The notes below the pieces were generated by a model. It did not search any database. It was not told the DNA's origin and saw nothing but the letters and a program-made list of their open reading frames with translations. 64,000 bases of DNA, taken from contig CM048553.1 of NCBI GenBank assembly GCA_026413225.1, forward strand, positions 144,311,190 to 144,375,189, in the 5' to 3' direction. This DNA is from Otis tarda (lineage: Eukaryota > Chordata > Aves > Otidiformes > Otididae). How positions within the stretch are numbered: the stretch's first letter is position 1; the number at the start of each line of letters is the position of its first letter. A program made the translations under genes and the position numbers. Of the stretch, positions 39,637-49,998 are shown piece after piece.

Positions 39637-42314
39637 AGGACTAGAAAGCTAGGAGATCAGAGCAAATGTTGGCAGTATATGGGAATCATGTAGGAGTTTG
39701 TAGTGTGCGTGCCATTGCCCAGTCTTTTTACTTTTGCTCGTATTCTGATTTGCTCATGTCTCTATAGCTACATTACTGGTACAAATAATTTCTTGAAAAT
39801 ATTTTGAAAATTGAACTTTTATAAAATAAAGTCACAGAGCTGTTTGTAAAATGTTCAACAAATATTTGATTACTATTGAAGGGATCTGTGATGAAGGCAC
39901 AGCGTGACAGAGCTTGACCACAAAGGAGAAGCTGGGCTCATCTCCTTGTGTTGATATGGGTAGGCGATGGCATAGGAAGGGCTTTACTTAGTAAGTAAGC
40001 TCCCATGCTGTTCTTTACTCTGAAGAATATATTCACACTGAAAATATTTTCAGCAGCTCAACCAGGCCAGAGGGGGAGGTTTGAAACTTTCTCACTGCTC
40101 CTGAAGCAAGGAACCAAGAGGATTATATGGGGAGCAGACTTTAGGCCCTCAGTCATCTTCAGTGCTTGCAAGATAGCAGGAGAGGTTAAGTTATTGAAAG
40201 TAAGTCACTAAACAGTATGCTGTAGGTGTTTTTTTTTTTTTTCCTGGCATCAGTGTTTTTACCCATTTCTGGGTATTTTGTAGAACAACTATGACATCTG
40301 CTGCCATAGTGCATAAATGTGTATGAGTACCAAGAAAAGTCAGTTCAGAACCTAAAATGAGTGCATGGTACTAAAATACTTGAGAGCTCATAGCTGGCTT
40401 ACTCTGAGATGAAAGTTCTGAGCTATATGTATTGTAGGAGTGCTAACATAGAAATCTGTCTGATCCATAATGGCAAACCAACAGGGGAATGAAATTTCAT
40501 GTACTCTCTTTTGAAGAGGATATGTCATTTTTTATCTTTCCTTATACAAAACTGTTCTGTTAGCTCTCAAAGGCTGGAGCTGCTTCAGTTTCCATCTTTT
40601 AGGGAAGACTAGCATAATGCAATGAGCAGTTCTTGACCAGTGGTTGGCTAGATGTACGTATGCTCGCACCTACATGTTTTGTTCTGAAGTTAGCTTTTTC
40701 TTTTCTCCTCACAGAATCAATAGCACTTGGTTTCCACCCATGCTAGAAACTGAGTAATATTTTTTCCACAGGTTTTAAGGAAACTTTACTCCTGCAAATA
40801 AATTAGAAGGTAGTAAATACAGAAGTGAGTTGTAAGAGTCACAGGAATTGTTAGAGGAAGTGACAGAAACACTGGCGTGTCTGAAAAGGAGTAATTAAAA
40901 CTTGATACAAAACAAAATATTTCTTTATCTGGCTGTTACCTGAGCTTTACCTAGCTGCCTAGGTTAACATTCAGTGATCCTTGGTAATAATAAAAAATGA
41001 CAAATATTAATGATGTTTAGTATTTTATTAAGAATCTTATTTCTAGCCTGTAAATTTTGGGCAGTAAAGAAGTACTCTGAAGTGTTTGAGTAGTAACTGT
41101 GGACTATTGCTTATAGTCACTGCAAGTGAAGTGTTTGATCAGCTTCTTAGTCTGATAGTTCCAAAGGTTTAATTCTTTATACTCTATCAGTGTAATAGAT
41201 TTTAAGTAGAATTACACTTTCAGATTAATTTTTATTGTGAATATTTACCTACTGGTGTTGAGGGTTTCTAAGAACAAGTTAAGCAAGCTTTTAGGTTTCT
41301 GGTTATGTCTTTGGTTGAGGCTGCAGAGGTAGGCTTTAGGATCTTCCACACATATCAGGGACAACTGCCTGATATACAGGTTTGGGATTTTTCTGCCATC
41401 AAGACCGGGTCGTTGTCAGACTGTTCTAGGAAGCTTCCATTTACAATAGAAAGTCTCTTAAACTTATTTTCCTTTGTAGTCAGTATCTTGCACAGTTCTC
41501 TGGCTGAACATTTGCCTGCAGAAAGATTGTATCTACTGTTCCTCAGTGTTCAAGTCTAAACATCACACAGTACTGCACAATTTCTTTAAACGCATTCACA
41601 TTTGCCCTGGAAACAGACTTTTTGTCCTGGATATGAAGACATTTCTTTAAGAAATTGACAAGCCTGGTCTGTGGGTTTGGGAGGAGTAAATCGATATTTT
41701 CTGAACTGCTGGAGTTGAGGCTGAAGCAAGATAAGTAAAAAGAGGAGATGATGTACAACTAATTATTCTAATGTTGTGACTCCAGTGTTCATATAAGCAG
41801 TGTAAAATTGACGGAACTTAAAACTTATTTCACAATAAAATATTCTTTAATCAATTTTTGACCTGGACTGCTAGGTGAAGCAATATTTTACCTTGCTTTC
41901 GAGAGCACAGATAAAGCATTGGATTTTGTGCTTATTTAGTAAAACCAGGGACCTTGTTGACATGGGTGATATGTCGGTTGTGACAGCTCACCCCTTGACA
42001 GAAAAATGTCATCTCCTTTTATTGCCTGAAGTCCTCTGCAACCTCAAAAGCTTTAGCATTTCCTAAGTACTTAATTTATCAAGGCAGGATCATTTGTTCA
42101 TGCAATAGTGAGCAAGTAAAGACAAAATCTTAGTCTGAAATGAATAATTCTGCAGTGAACTTGATTACCTATTGCTTCTACTGAGTAATACATCATTTCA
42201 GAAGTTGGTGTTGAACATCTAAATATTTCAACTAGAGTGGTCATGCCACCTTAGCTTTCTTTTTCTCTCCAGCCTGACTGTTCTGAAGATTCACAAGGAA
42301 CATGTGGGCAGTGA

Positions 42315-42400
42315 AAGAGTATGATAGAATATTTCATTTGGAGACCTGCAGTGATAATCTGGCCCAACTTCTGTCAAGGCTACGGCCTTGACTTTTCTCA
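42315..42400 (-). mobile_element. Possible CR1 3'-end remnant
   Basis: ATAGAATATTTCATTTGGAG and the later CTGGCCCAACTTCTG resemble the reverse complement of a CR1 3' terminus (ATAGAAT... TCCAAC). It is short and diverged, so this is a weak call. Confidence 0.3.
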
Positions 42401-42416
42401 GTCAGATCTGGAGAAC

Positions 42417-43540
42417 TGTCGTAGTTCAGCCCCGATCAGGACCAGACTACACAGTCTCTCTCGCTCCCCCCACCCTCCGAGAGAATAGGAGGAGATGATA
42501 TAAGGAAAACGGCTCGAGGTTTGGGATAAGGACGGGGAGAAATCCGTAAAGTTACCGTTACAGGCAAAACAGACTCGACTAGGGGAAAACTATTCATTTA
42601 TTTCTAAAACTAGCAGGAGAATGAGACAGGGAACAAGATAACCTCCCCCCACCCCTCCCTCTTCCCGGGCTTAACATTATCTCTACTACCTCCCCTCCCA
42701 AGTGGTGGGGGGGGGTGTGGAAAGGGAATGGGGGTCGTGGTCAGTTCATCACATGTTGTTTTATGCCGCTGTGTCATCGTCAGGGGAAGAACTCCTCACA
42801 TTCCTCCTCTGCTCCAGCATGGGGTCCCTCCCACGGGCGACAGTCCTTCGTGAAACTGCTCCGGCGTGGGTCATCTCTTCCATGGGGTGCAGTCCCTCTA
42901 GAACAGCTGTCCCAGCGGGCCCTCCATGGGCCACAGCCTCCTTCAGGCCTCCACCTGCTCCAGCGTGGGGTCCTCCACGGGCTGCAGGTGGATCTCTGCT
43001 CCTCCGTGGACTTCCATGGGCTGCAGGGGGACAACCTGCACCACAGGCTGCAGAGGAATCTTGGCCAGGAGCCACATTACTCCTCCCCCTCCTTCTTCAC
43101 TGACCTTGGTGTCTGCAGCTGTTTCTCACAACAGGCTGGCAGATGCCTCTCAGGATCCTCTTTACATCTTATTCACTTCTCATCTCCTCTCCACTTCTTG
43201 CAGCCAGGCCGGGCCGAGTTGGGCCCAGTCGGCTGCCTGGCGGGAGGCCAGAGGGTGAGGCCTGCAAGGCCCACAAGGCTCACGCCTCCCCCTCTCTGCC
43301 CCCTGCTCAGCTGCTTCACATCTTCTCTCTTTTTTTTTTTTTTTTTCTGTTTTCCCCTACTTAAATACGTCATCGCAGAGGCGTTATGATGGGACATTCT
43401 GCTACCAATTGGCTCGGCCTTGGCCAGCAGTGAGTCCGCCCCAGGCCCGGCCGAGTCCACTAAACAAAGGGGAGCGACTTCTAGCAGTTTCCTACAGAAG
43501 CTACCACCTTAGGCCCCCCGTCACTAACAAAACTAGAACA
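42417..43540 (-). mobile_element. Solo LTR of an avian endogenous retrovirus (ERVL-like)
   Basis: The element starts TGTCGTAGTTC and ends TAGAACA, giving TG...CA ends, and is flanked by a 5-bp direct repeat AGAAC (42412-42416 and 43541-43545). Its length is 1124 bp. Read on the minus strand it has promoter and processing signals in the right order: CCAATTGG (43405-43412), a TATTTAA box (43367-43361) and AATAAA (42602-42597). It is far richer in GC and CpG than its surroundings and contains imperfect internal repeats (about 42810-43060). No retroviral gene or second LTR is present, so it is a solo LTR. The 5-bp duplication and the TGTYGTRGTTYAGCCCC-type end suggest an ERVL relative; the class is inferred. 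Confidence 0.88.
42810..43060. repeat. Imperfect internal repeats in the LTR
   Basis: Related units containing CTCCAGCATGGGGTCC, CTCCGGCGTGGGTC and CTCCAGCGTGGGGTCCTCCA alternate with CCATGGGGTGCAG/CCATGGGCTGCAG. Unit length is about 35-75 bases and copies are diverged. Long open frames here come from this composition and are not genes. Confidence 0.7.
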
Positions 43541-45296
43541 AGAACATTAATAAAATTTCACTTTCATGTGTGGTCATTAATGAAAGAGCTCAGATTTAAA
43601 AGTTATACTACTTTATTTTATTTTTTTTTTGCATTATGCATGAATTTACAGAAGTAGTATTTGTTTAAGGAGAAGCTATTCTGTTTAGGGAGTTGCTATT
43701 CTGAGTAGACTCATTGACTTTTGCAGTCATGTTAAATTTATCTTCTAGACTACAGTGGATATAACCAAATGTAGACTTCTGTTGACAGCCATCCTCTTGG
43801 AGTTCCTTTTTGCACCTTGAAAGTTTATTTCAGCAATACAGTGCTGGGAAAGAAATACCAGTAACTGTTTTGTTTTGGTGTGTTAAATGCCTTGGAACTA
43901 TATAAATATGTTCTGCTGACTTTACATTAGCATGTGTTTTGTACTCCAAAAAGCACATATAAACCTGACTAGGCACTGAACAACTAAGAGGACTTAAGTA
44001 CAGATGCTTGAGCTGCTTTTGAGACAGTTTTCATTTTTGCAGAATAGTGATACCATTGGACACTGCTGTAGGCTTTAATATTATTTTTGGCTTGTTTTTT
44101 GTAACTTGTAATTTTCTACTTGCTGTATGGCATCTTTGTTTTTCTGCTACGAAGGTCATCAACCATCACAATGCTGGGAACAAATTTCTGGAAATGGGAG
44201 GGAATGTAGTTGTATTTCATGCTGTGCTGATATGTCGTCTTAAAACAAAACTGAAAACAATCAGTCCCCTCCCAATACACAATGTTTGTAATCACTGTGA
44301 ACAGTTTATCAGTGAGTTGGATATTTATTCAATTCCTGATAAGCTTCAGCAGCACATGAAGCAACTCGTTTGTGATTCTTGCACAGAAGTTTTGATTGTC
44401 TTTCTAAATTTGTCAAGTCCTTAGGATTGAAGATCTATAACTGAAATATCACTATTGTCCTGTCTAAAGCTACAGTTCCTCGAGTTCATAGTTTTAGCTT
44501 AAACTCTACCATTCTAACAGTTTAAGGAGTTTGCTTAGCAGGCAGCTGGTGTTAGTGTTTGCATGTGTTTCGAATGCTTTAAAAAAAAAAAAAAAAAAAA
44601 AGTATTATAAATTAGTTTGGTACCTGTATTGTGGAAGAACCCTACAGCTCGTAGTATGAGTATCAACGTTCTTTAAATTTTTTCGTACTAGAAGTTTTAA
44701 ATCTACTTGTATTCATGTACCACAGCAGTATGATTATCATTAAATCCATCCACAGCTGCATGTTGTTGCAGCTGCATCTTTAAAAGTCTTTATGGAATGA
44801 AACTAGAGTAAAAATGTTAAATGTATGTGTCTGATCAGTCAACAGGTTAGAATGACTTGTATAGGATACTTCTGTTGCTTTTGTGTAGTGAGAATTAAGG
44901 TAACTGTCAGGTTTTGAAAATCTTTTTTTCTTTTTTCTTTTCATTAAATAGGAGAAAGTGAGAAGAGTTAAGAGAGTCAGGTTTTAGACAGTGCTGAAAG
45001 TTTCTTGCAAAACTAGTAATAAGCCCTGTAGTTATCTGGGAAGGATATATCTTTACCTCAGGGGAGCTGCCTACCATATCCTTTAGGGTGCAAGGCTTTT
45101 TCTTTTTTTACTAAACTTAGCTATTAAGTAGTTGTGAGAAACAAAACTGTTTTATTTTGGGAAAGTACGTGGCATTCATTTCCTTCCTCAGAAAAACAGT
45201 TATGTTTCTAGATGACTGCCAACACAAGAAACTGTATAAAGTTGCTTAAATAAAGATAAATATAAAGATGCTTTAAAAATAAATTAGAAAATACAA

Positions 45297-45323
45297 TTTT
45301 TTTTTTTTCCAAAAAAAAAAAAA
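45297..45323. repeat. T12-CC-A13 inverted repeat
   Basis: Twelve T, two C, thirteen A: a near-perfect hairpin with a two-base loop, ending 60 bases before exon 6. Confidence 0.85.
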
Positions 45324-45383
45324 TGGAGAATAAGCTGAAATATGAAGAAGAAAATTGACCACTTCTTTTCCCTCTCCTTTTAG

Positions 45384-45568
45384 GGTACAGTCAGTGGTGT
45401 GCTGCTAGTGACGCCAAATAATATAATGTTTGATCCTCATAAAATGGATCCTCTGGTCCAAGAGAACGGCTGTGAAGAGTATGGCATCATGTGTCCAATG
45501 GAAGAAGTGATGTCAGCTGCTCTGTATAAAGAGATTGTGGACAGCAAAATTAAGGATTCATTAACCAT
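45384..45568 (+). CDS. OXR1: OXR1 coding exon 6 (GRAM/PH-like domain)
   Basis: The exon encodes 61 codons plus two bases (residues 205-265 and part of 266). It starts GTVSGVLLVTPNNIMFDPHK, continues with DPLVQENGCEEYGIMCPMEE, and ends KIKDSLT. The GVLLVTPNNIMFDP strand pair is the hallmark of the GRAM-like domain in OXR1 and NCOA7; such domains are PH-like folds that can bind lipids or proteins, though the partner in OXR1 is not known. The acceptor is CCTCTCCTTTTAG and the donor CAT|gtaaga. It leaves phase 2, matched by the first base of exon 7 (AT|A = Ile). Confidence 0.97.
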
Positions 45569-48500
45569 GTAAGATAGAATAGTATTTATAAAGCTTTGAG
45601 TAAATATGAACTGTAGTTGTATTGCTGACCATAGAAAACTAGCAAAACGACTTTTTCTTCTGTTGTTTTCCTTTTTAAGCACATCAAAGATTGGCTTGGA
45701 AAGACCCTTAAAGCTTGCTTTACCTTCAGTTCTCACATTCTATATACTATATAGAATAAATCCTCTTCTGTATACATGGATTCTAATTTCCTCCAATAGT
45801 CTCTTAGAAATCAGTGTTTAGCAAGAGGTACCACACCATTTCCTCTGCCCGTTCCCCACTATGAAAACAGTAACGGGTGCATTTGATTCTTCGGTAATTT
45901 AAAAACCTGATGTACAGAATAGAAAAGTCCAATTTAAACAGCTTTAGGTGCAACTCTTTATTGTTTACCACTTTCCACTTGCTTCTCAAACTCTTGTCGG
46001 TCTGGTAAACAGTTGTAAAACTAATTATCTGAGGTTTTTGTATTTTGCATTAGGAGCGTATCTTCTTTTCTCTTTGGCTAGGGGAGGAACTGCGTATTTG
46101 CCTTTAAGTGTAGCCTTATTTGGGGTGAACTGAGATAATTTGGATTGGTGAGCTTTAATCACTGATGTTTAGCATGGTGAGCATTTAAAACTGACTTTAA
46201 ACAGCATTAAGAAAAAATCTTTGTTCCATTCCTTCTGTTGCCTAATTTTTATCCTATCCTCAGAAATAGGATAAATTCTAACATTAAAGACAAAAAGGAT
46301 TAAAAAAAAAAATCATGCCATCTTTAGCTACCACAGCCCATAAAGCACAAACATATGCAGACTGCCTTGACCATCTAACTGCAGGGAAGTGGACTTCTTT
46401 AACCAAGGTAGAGTTGTTGTCTATATGTATGAGAGTAAAGCTGTTTGCCTGGTGTGTAACTCCTAAAAAAAAATGCAGCCATTTTAAGTAAGGTATAAAA
46501 ATACTCAGTAACTCTGAAAATGTTCTTTTGCAGTTCTTAAAGGTAGTATGCTAAGCACATCTTTCATGATATTCTTAAATGTCTGGACACCTAGAAGCAA
46601 TAATTTGTCTCGTACCATTTTTAAGTTCCATTTCAGCAGAGACCTGGTAGTAAACCTGTATCTTGGCAGAGTCTTGTTTGCTCCTTGGAGTCACGTGTTT
46701 CTGGAAAGAAACAAATGTACGTAGTACTGTAGTTGTAATTTTGGCACTTTTGATATAGAATGATGATGCCTTCAGCATGATTGCTTTCTGGAAGTTTATT
46801 TTACAGATTTAATTTTGCAAGGTTGCTTGTAGTTCCTACTTCAATTGATATATAGTGCAAGTAATGAGATCATGAAAATTAAATGACTCTTTAATGTACA
46901 TGTTTGAATCCTAGTACTGCAGTTGCAAAACAGGTCTTTTTGCTAGCATATTTGGTTTTTAATGATTCAGTGTTGACTTACCAGTTTACCTTCCATGGTC
47001 TGATTTCTGTGCTCTGTAGCACTTGCATGTTTTTGTTTTGTTTTATAATATAAATGCATATGGAATGAAAACATGTCTAATAATGAAAGGTCACATTGTG
47101 TGTTCAGAGCCCTGAATGTCCAATTTGATTTATCTTTCTTGTCAACTTTATAAACTATTAAATGGACACTAACTTCTAGTGTTTTCTTCAGTCCCAACAT
47201 TTTTATGCCTTAACCTCGTCAAAATTTGAGGCATGTTTATAAATTTTGGCGAAAATGAAATTCAGATTTCTGAAGTCTGTAACCAGAACTCCAAACAGCT
47301 ACAGCTAGATCTGAGAAGACCTGTGTGTCTCTAGATATTTGAGGCTTAAATCATGTTTTTCCACTAATTTGTTTTTTTTTCTAAATATTCCACTGTTACA
47401 AGTAACCTTCTTCCTCTCCCAATTTTACCAACTGTTAAACCTGTTTAAACTTGGAAAAACAATCTGAATAATGAAGATTATTGATGTAATGGAGAATAAT
47501 AATTATCTTGATGAATTCTTTGATTCTTAAAACTGCAATTTTGTGTTGTATGGTTTATATATATAAGCCACAATCTGTGCTGAAGCTGGAGGAAAAAAAA
47601 TGTATATCTGAAAACATATAGTTATCTTACAGATTTCATGAACCTTAGGTTGTGCTTGTCCGAGAGCACCTATTACCGGCATAATCCTGAAAAATGAAGG
47701 AAATGGCCCAGTCTAACAGGTGATAAATCCTAAACTCTAATCCATGTGCTTTGTAAGCAAAACTACTACATCAGCACAAGCTTCGTATTAGCTTCATGTT
47801 AACAGTTGGATAAAAGGGCGCATATGCTTTGCAAATGTCCTGAATTTTAGCAGTCTTGGTAATGTCTGTTATATGACCTTGCTGATAAGTTTTGTGGAAA
47901 TTTGGAAATATTCTTCAAGATGGGATACTGAGGTACAAGCTTCCTAAAAGCATTTGATAGTAGGTAGTGGAAGATGCAAAGTGCTTGTGGTAGCAAGGGA
48001 GTTGATGTTGAGAACTGTAGCCAAAAGTATGTTTAAATATGAGAAATTTTTTTTCTTAAGGTTGCATACTGCTCAGTTGTTTGTTGGTTTTATTTGGTGA
48101 CACTGGAAGAGCTTGAGTTGTGTAGATATAGTTGAGTATGTTCACAGTCCACTTGTAGTCCTGTTATAAAACTCATAAAATTTCTGGGTAGCTTATTTTG
48201 AAAGGCAGGTTTTAATAAAATTATTTCCTTTCGGAAAAATAAGCAAGCATAAAAGAAGAACTTTTTTCTTATGTTATTTATCAGCATTTGATGTCTGCTC
48301 TTCAAATTGTTCAGTTGTACCAAGTAGTCTAGGATTTATTTTGCTTAATAGTGGTGTCCTTAAAGTTAGGAACCTGACTGGTGAAGACACTAATCACAGT
48401 TAAGTATTTCCCATGGGCAGGATGGTAAGATCTGCCTTGATGGTTCCTGTTGTACTGCATTGACTAGCTTAGATAGTTAAGGTTAGGCCAGATCCCTTCT

Positions 48501-49003
48501 GCCATTCATTTCTTACTGGTGAGCTCGGTGTCTACTTCATAAGAGAGTGGAACAGATCTATATGATTTGTACTGGCCTCTTTGGTAGGCAAAACTTAAAT
48601 ATTATGGAGGATTTCTACCTTTAGAGATTATGGTTGTATGTAGCTTTTTGTTGTTGGTTCTCCCCCCCCCGCCCGTTTTTTGTTTTATTTTTACACTTTA
48701 AGCATGTCAATCAGTCTTCAATCTTGTTGGTTTCATAGGAGAGCTCCTCCTTGCAAAAGTAATGTCATGAAGTTGGGAAGTCCTGTGTCATGCTGGCAAA
48801 AGGTCTACCACAAGCTTATCGTTACAAGAACATATTTTGTTTGTTTCTTATTACTAATGCTCCAGATTAAATTTTTAGTTTGTTTCTTTTTTTTTTTTTT
48901 TAAGAGCACCTTTAAATTTTTGCAGCATTAAAGAAAACTTAGTAAAGAAAAGAACTTCATGTAAAAGGCACCTGCTATAACAACATTCTTATTTGCTCAA
49001 CAG
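45569..49003 (+). other. OXR1: OXR1 intron 6
   Basis: A GT-AG intron of about 3.4 kb, AT-rich, with a C-run (48662-48675) and a T run (48886-48901). No recognisable repeat or extra exon was seen. Confidence 0.88.
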
Positions 49004-49794
49004 AGATGTAGAACAGCTGTCTGTAAGGGAACTTTGCCATTCCAAGAAAGCTTCAAAGAGCAATACAGATGAAATGGATTCTAGGATTCGGGATACAGGC
49101 AATGACAGTGCTAGTACTGCCCCAAGGAGCACAGAGGAGTCTCTTTCAGAAGATGTCTTCACAGAATCAGAACTCTCTCCAATACGTGAGGAACTTGTTT
49201 CCTCAGATGAGCTTCGACAAGACAAGTCTTCTGGAGCATCATTGGAATCTGTTCAAACAATAAACCAGACTAGTGCTGAATGTTTAACAATCACTTCAGA
49301 CTCAAAGGAAGCTGCCAGTGACTTAAAACCCAGTGCCGAAATGGTTATAAGTGTTAAACAGTTTGATACTCACAGCTTAGGTTCAGAAAGTGCTGAAATG
49401 GCTATAAAGGGAGGACAAGAATCTAGTGAAAATATCACAGATGTCCTCCAGCAGTCTTTACAAGGATCACATGGGAGTGAAGAGCAAGACAAACAGGCAG
49501 AAGTGAGTAACAATCAAGATTTCTCACTAAGAAAAGAACCAGGAGAGAGTAAAACGGGAGAGGAACGTCCACGTTGTGATGATACCATAGGCTCTCAAAA
49601 GAAAGAGACAACTAGCAAAGGAAAAGTAGTGAGGGAGCGAACTCGAGACTCAGAGACAGAAGTTGAGGAACTCCGCAAACTCTGGAAGACCCACACTATG
49701 CAACAAACCAAACAACAAAGAGAAAACATGCAACAGGATTCCCAAAAAGAAGTTAGTCAGAAAACTGTGACTGCAGGAGATAAGCAATTAGAAG
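49004..49794 (+). CDS. OXR1: OXR1 coding exon 7 (acidic disordered region and charged helix)
   Basis: This 791-nt exon, the largest in the window, completes Ile266 and encodes residues 267-529 plus one base. The first third is strongly conserved: SRIRDTGNDSASTAPRSTEE, then SLSEDVFTESELSPIREELV and DELRQDKSSGAS. The middle is Ser/Glu/Lys-rich, low in hydrophobics and variable, so probably disordered. The end, EVEELRKLWKTHTMQQTKQQ and on, is a charged helix likely to form a coiled coil. SELSP and similar Ser-Pro sites may be phosphorylated. Acceptor TGCTCAACAG, donor GAAG|gtgagt (strong). It ends in phase 1, compatible both with exon 8 and with the candidate cassette at 49888. Confidence 0.97.
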
Positions 49795-49887
49795 GTGAGT
49801 CAGTATTTATGGATATGTGATAACCCTCAAATTTACAATGTATCTCCCTCCAGCTGATCAGAATTGTTGTTGTTTTTCATTCTGTAG

Positions 49888-49998
49888 AACATATCACTCC
49901 ATATATTGCTTACATTTCTCATTGGCTTGAAGATACGCTTAAGTTACACCTTATAAAAAACAATGGGGAAAATATTGCTCAGGAAGCTGAAAAAGTGG
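49888..49998 (+). CDS. OXR1: Candidate alternative OXR1 exon (37 codons)
   Basis: A 111-nt open segment sits behind a good acceptor (TTGTTTTTCATTCTGTAG) and before a donor (GTGG|gtacct). Both borders are phase 1, so inclusion between exons 7 and 8 keeps the frame. It would encode E-HITPYIAYISHWLEDTLKL, then HLIKNNGENIAQEAEKVG: an amphipathic helix-like stretch with Trp and an acidic end. A second donor (AAAA|gtgggt at 49995) is present but would break the frame. I do not recognise the peptide from a known isoform with certainty. A short open stretch can occur by chance; the paired phases and the splice sites are the main support. Confidence 0.55.

Larger units (their letters stand above)
36272..45383 (+). 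other. OXR1: OXR1 intron 5
   Basis: A GT-AG intron of about 9.1 kb. It contains a TA/CA-type simple repeat (36381-36412), an A/C-rich tract (38598-38675), a 26-base T run followed by CCCCCAG (39606-39638), an antisense solo LTR (42417-43540) next to a CR1 remnant, and an A run at 44580-44601. A T12-CC-A13 inverted repeat lies at 45297-45323, close to the acceptor. No other exon was recognised. Confidence 0.85.

Noticed and set aside
42702-43460. Open frames of up to 224 codons on the + strand and up to 104 codons on the minus strand
   Set aside because: They lie in the LTR and its internal repeats, are low-complexity (Pro/Ser/Gly), and match no retroviral gene.
44047-44424. 125-codon open frame with a hydrophobic start and several Cys
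   Set aside because: There is no recognised homology, no acceptor-donor pair in phase with exon 5 or 6, and such lengths are expected by chance in 64 kb.
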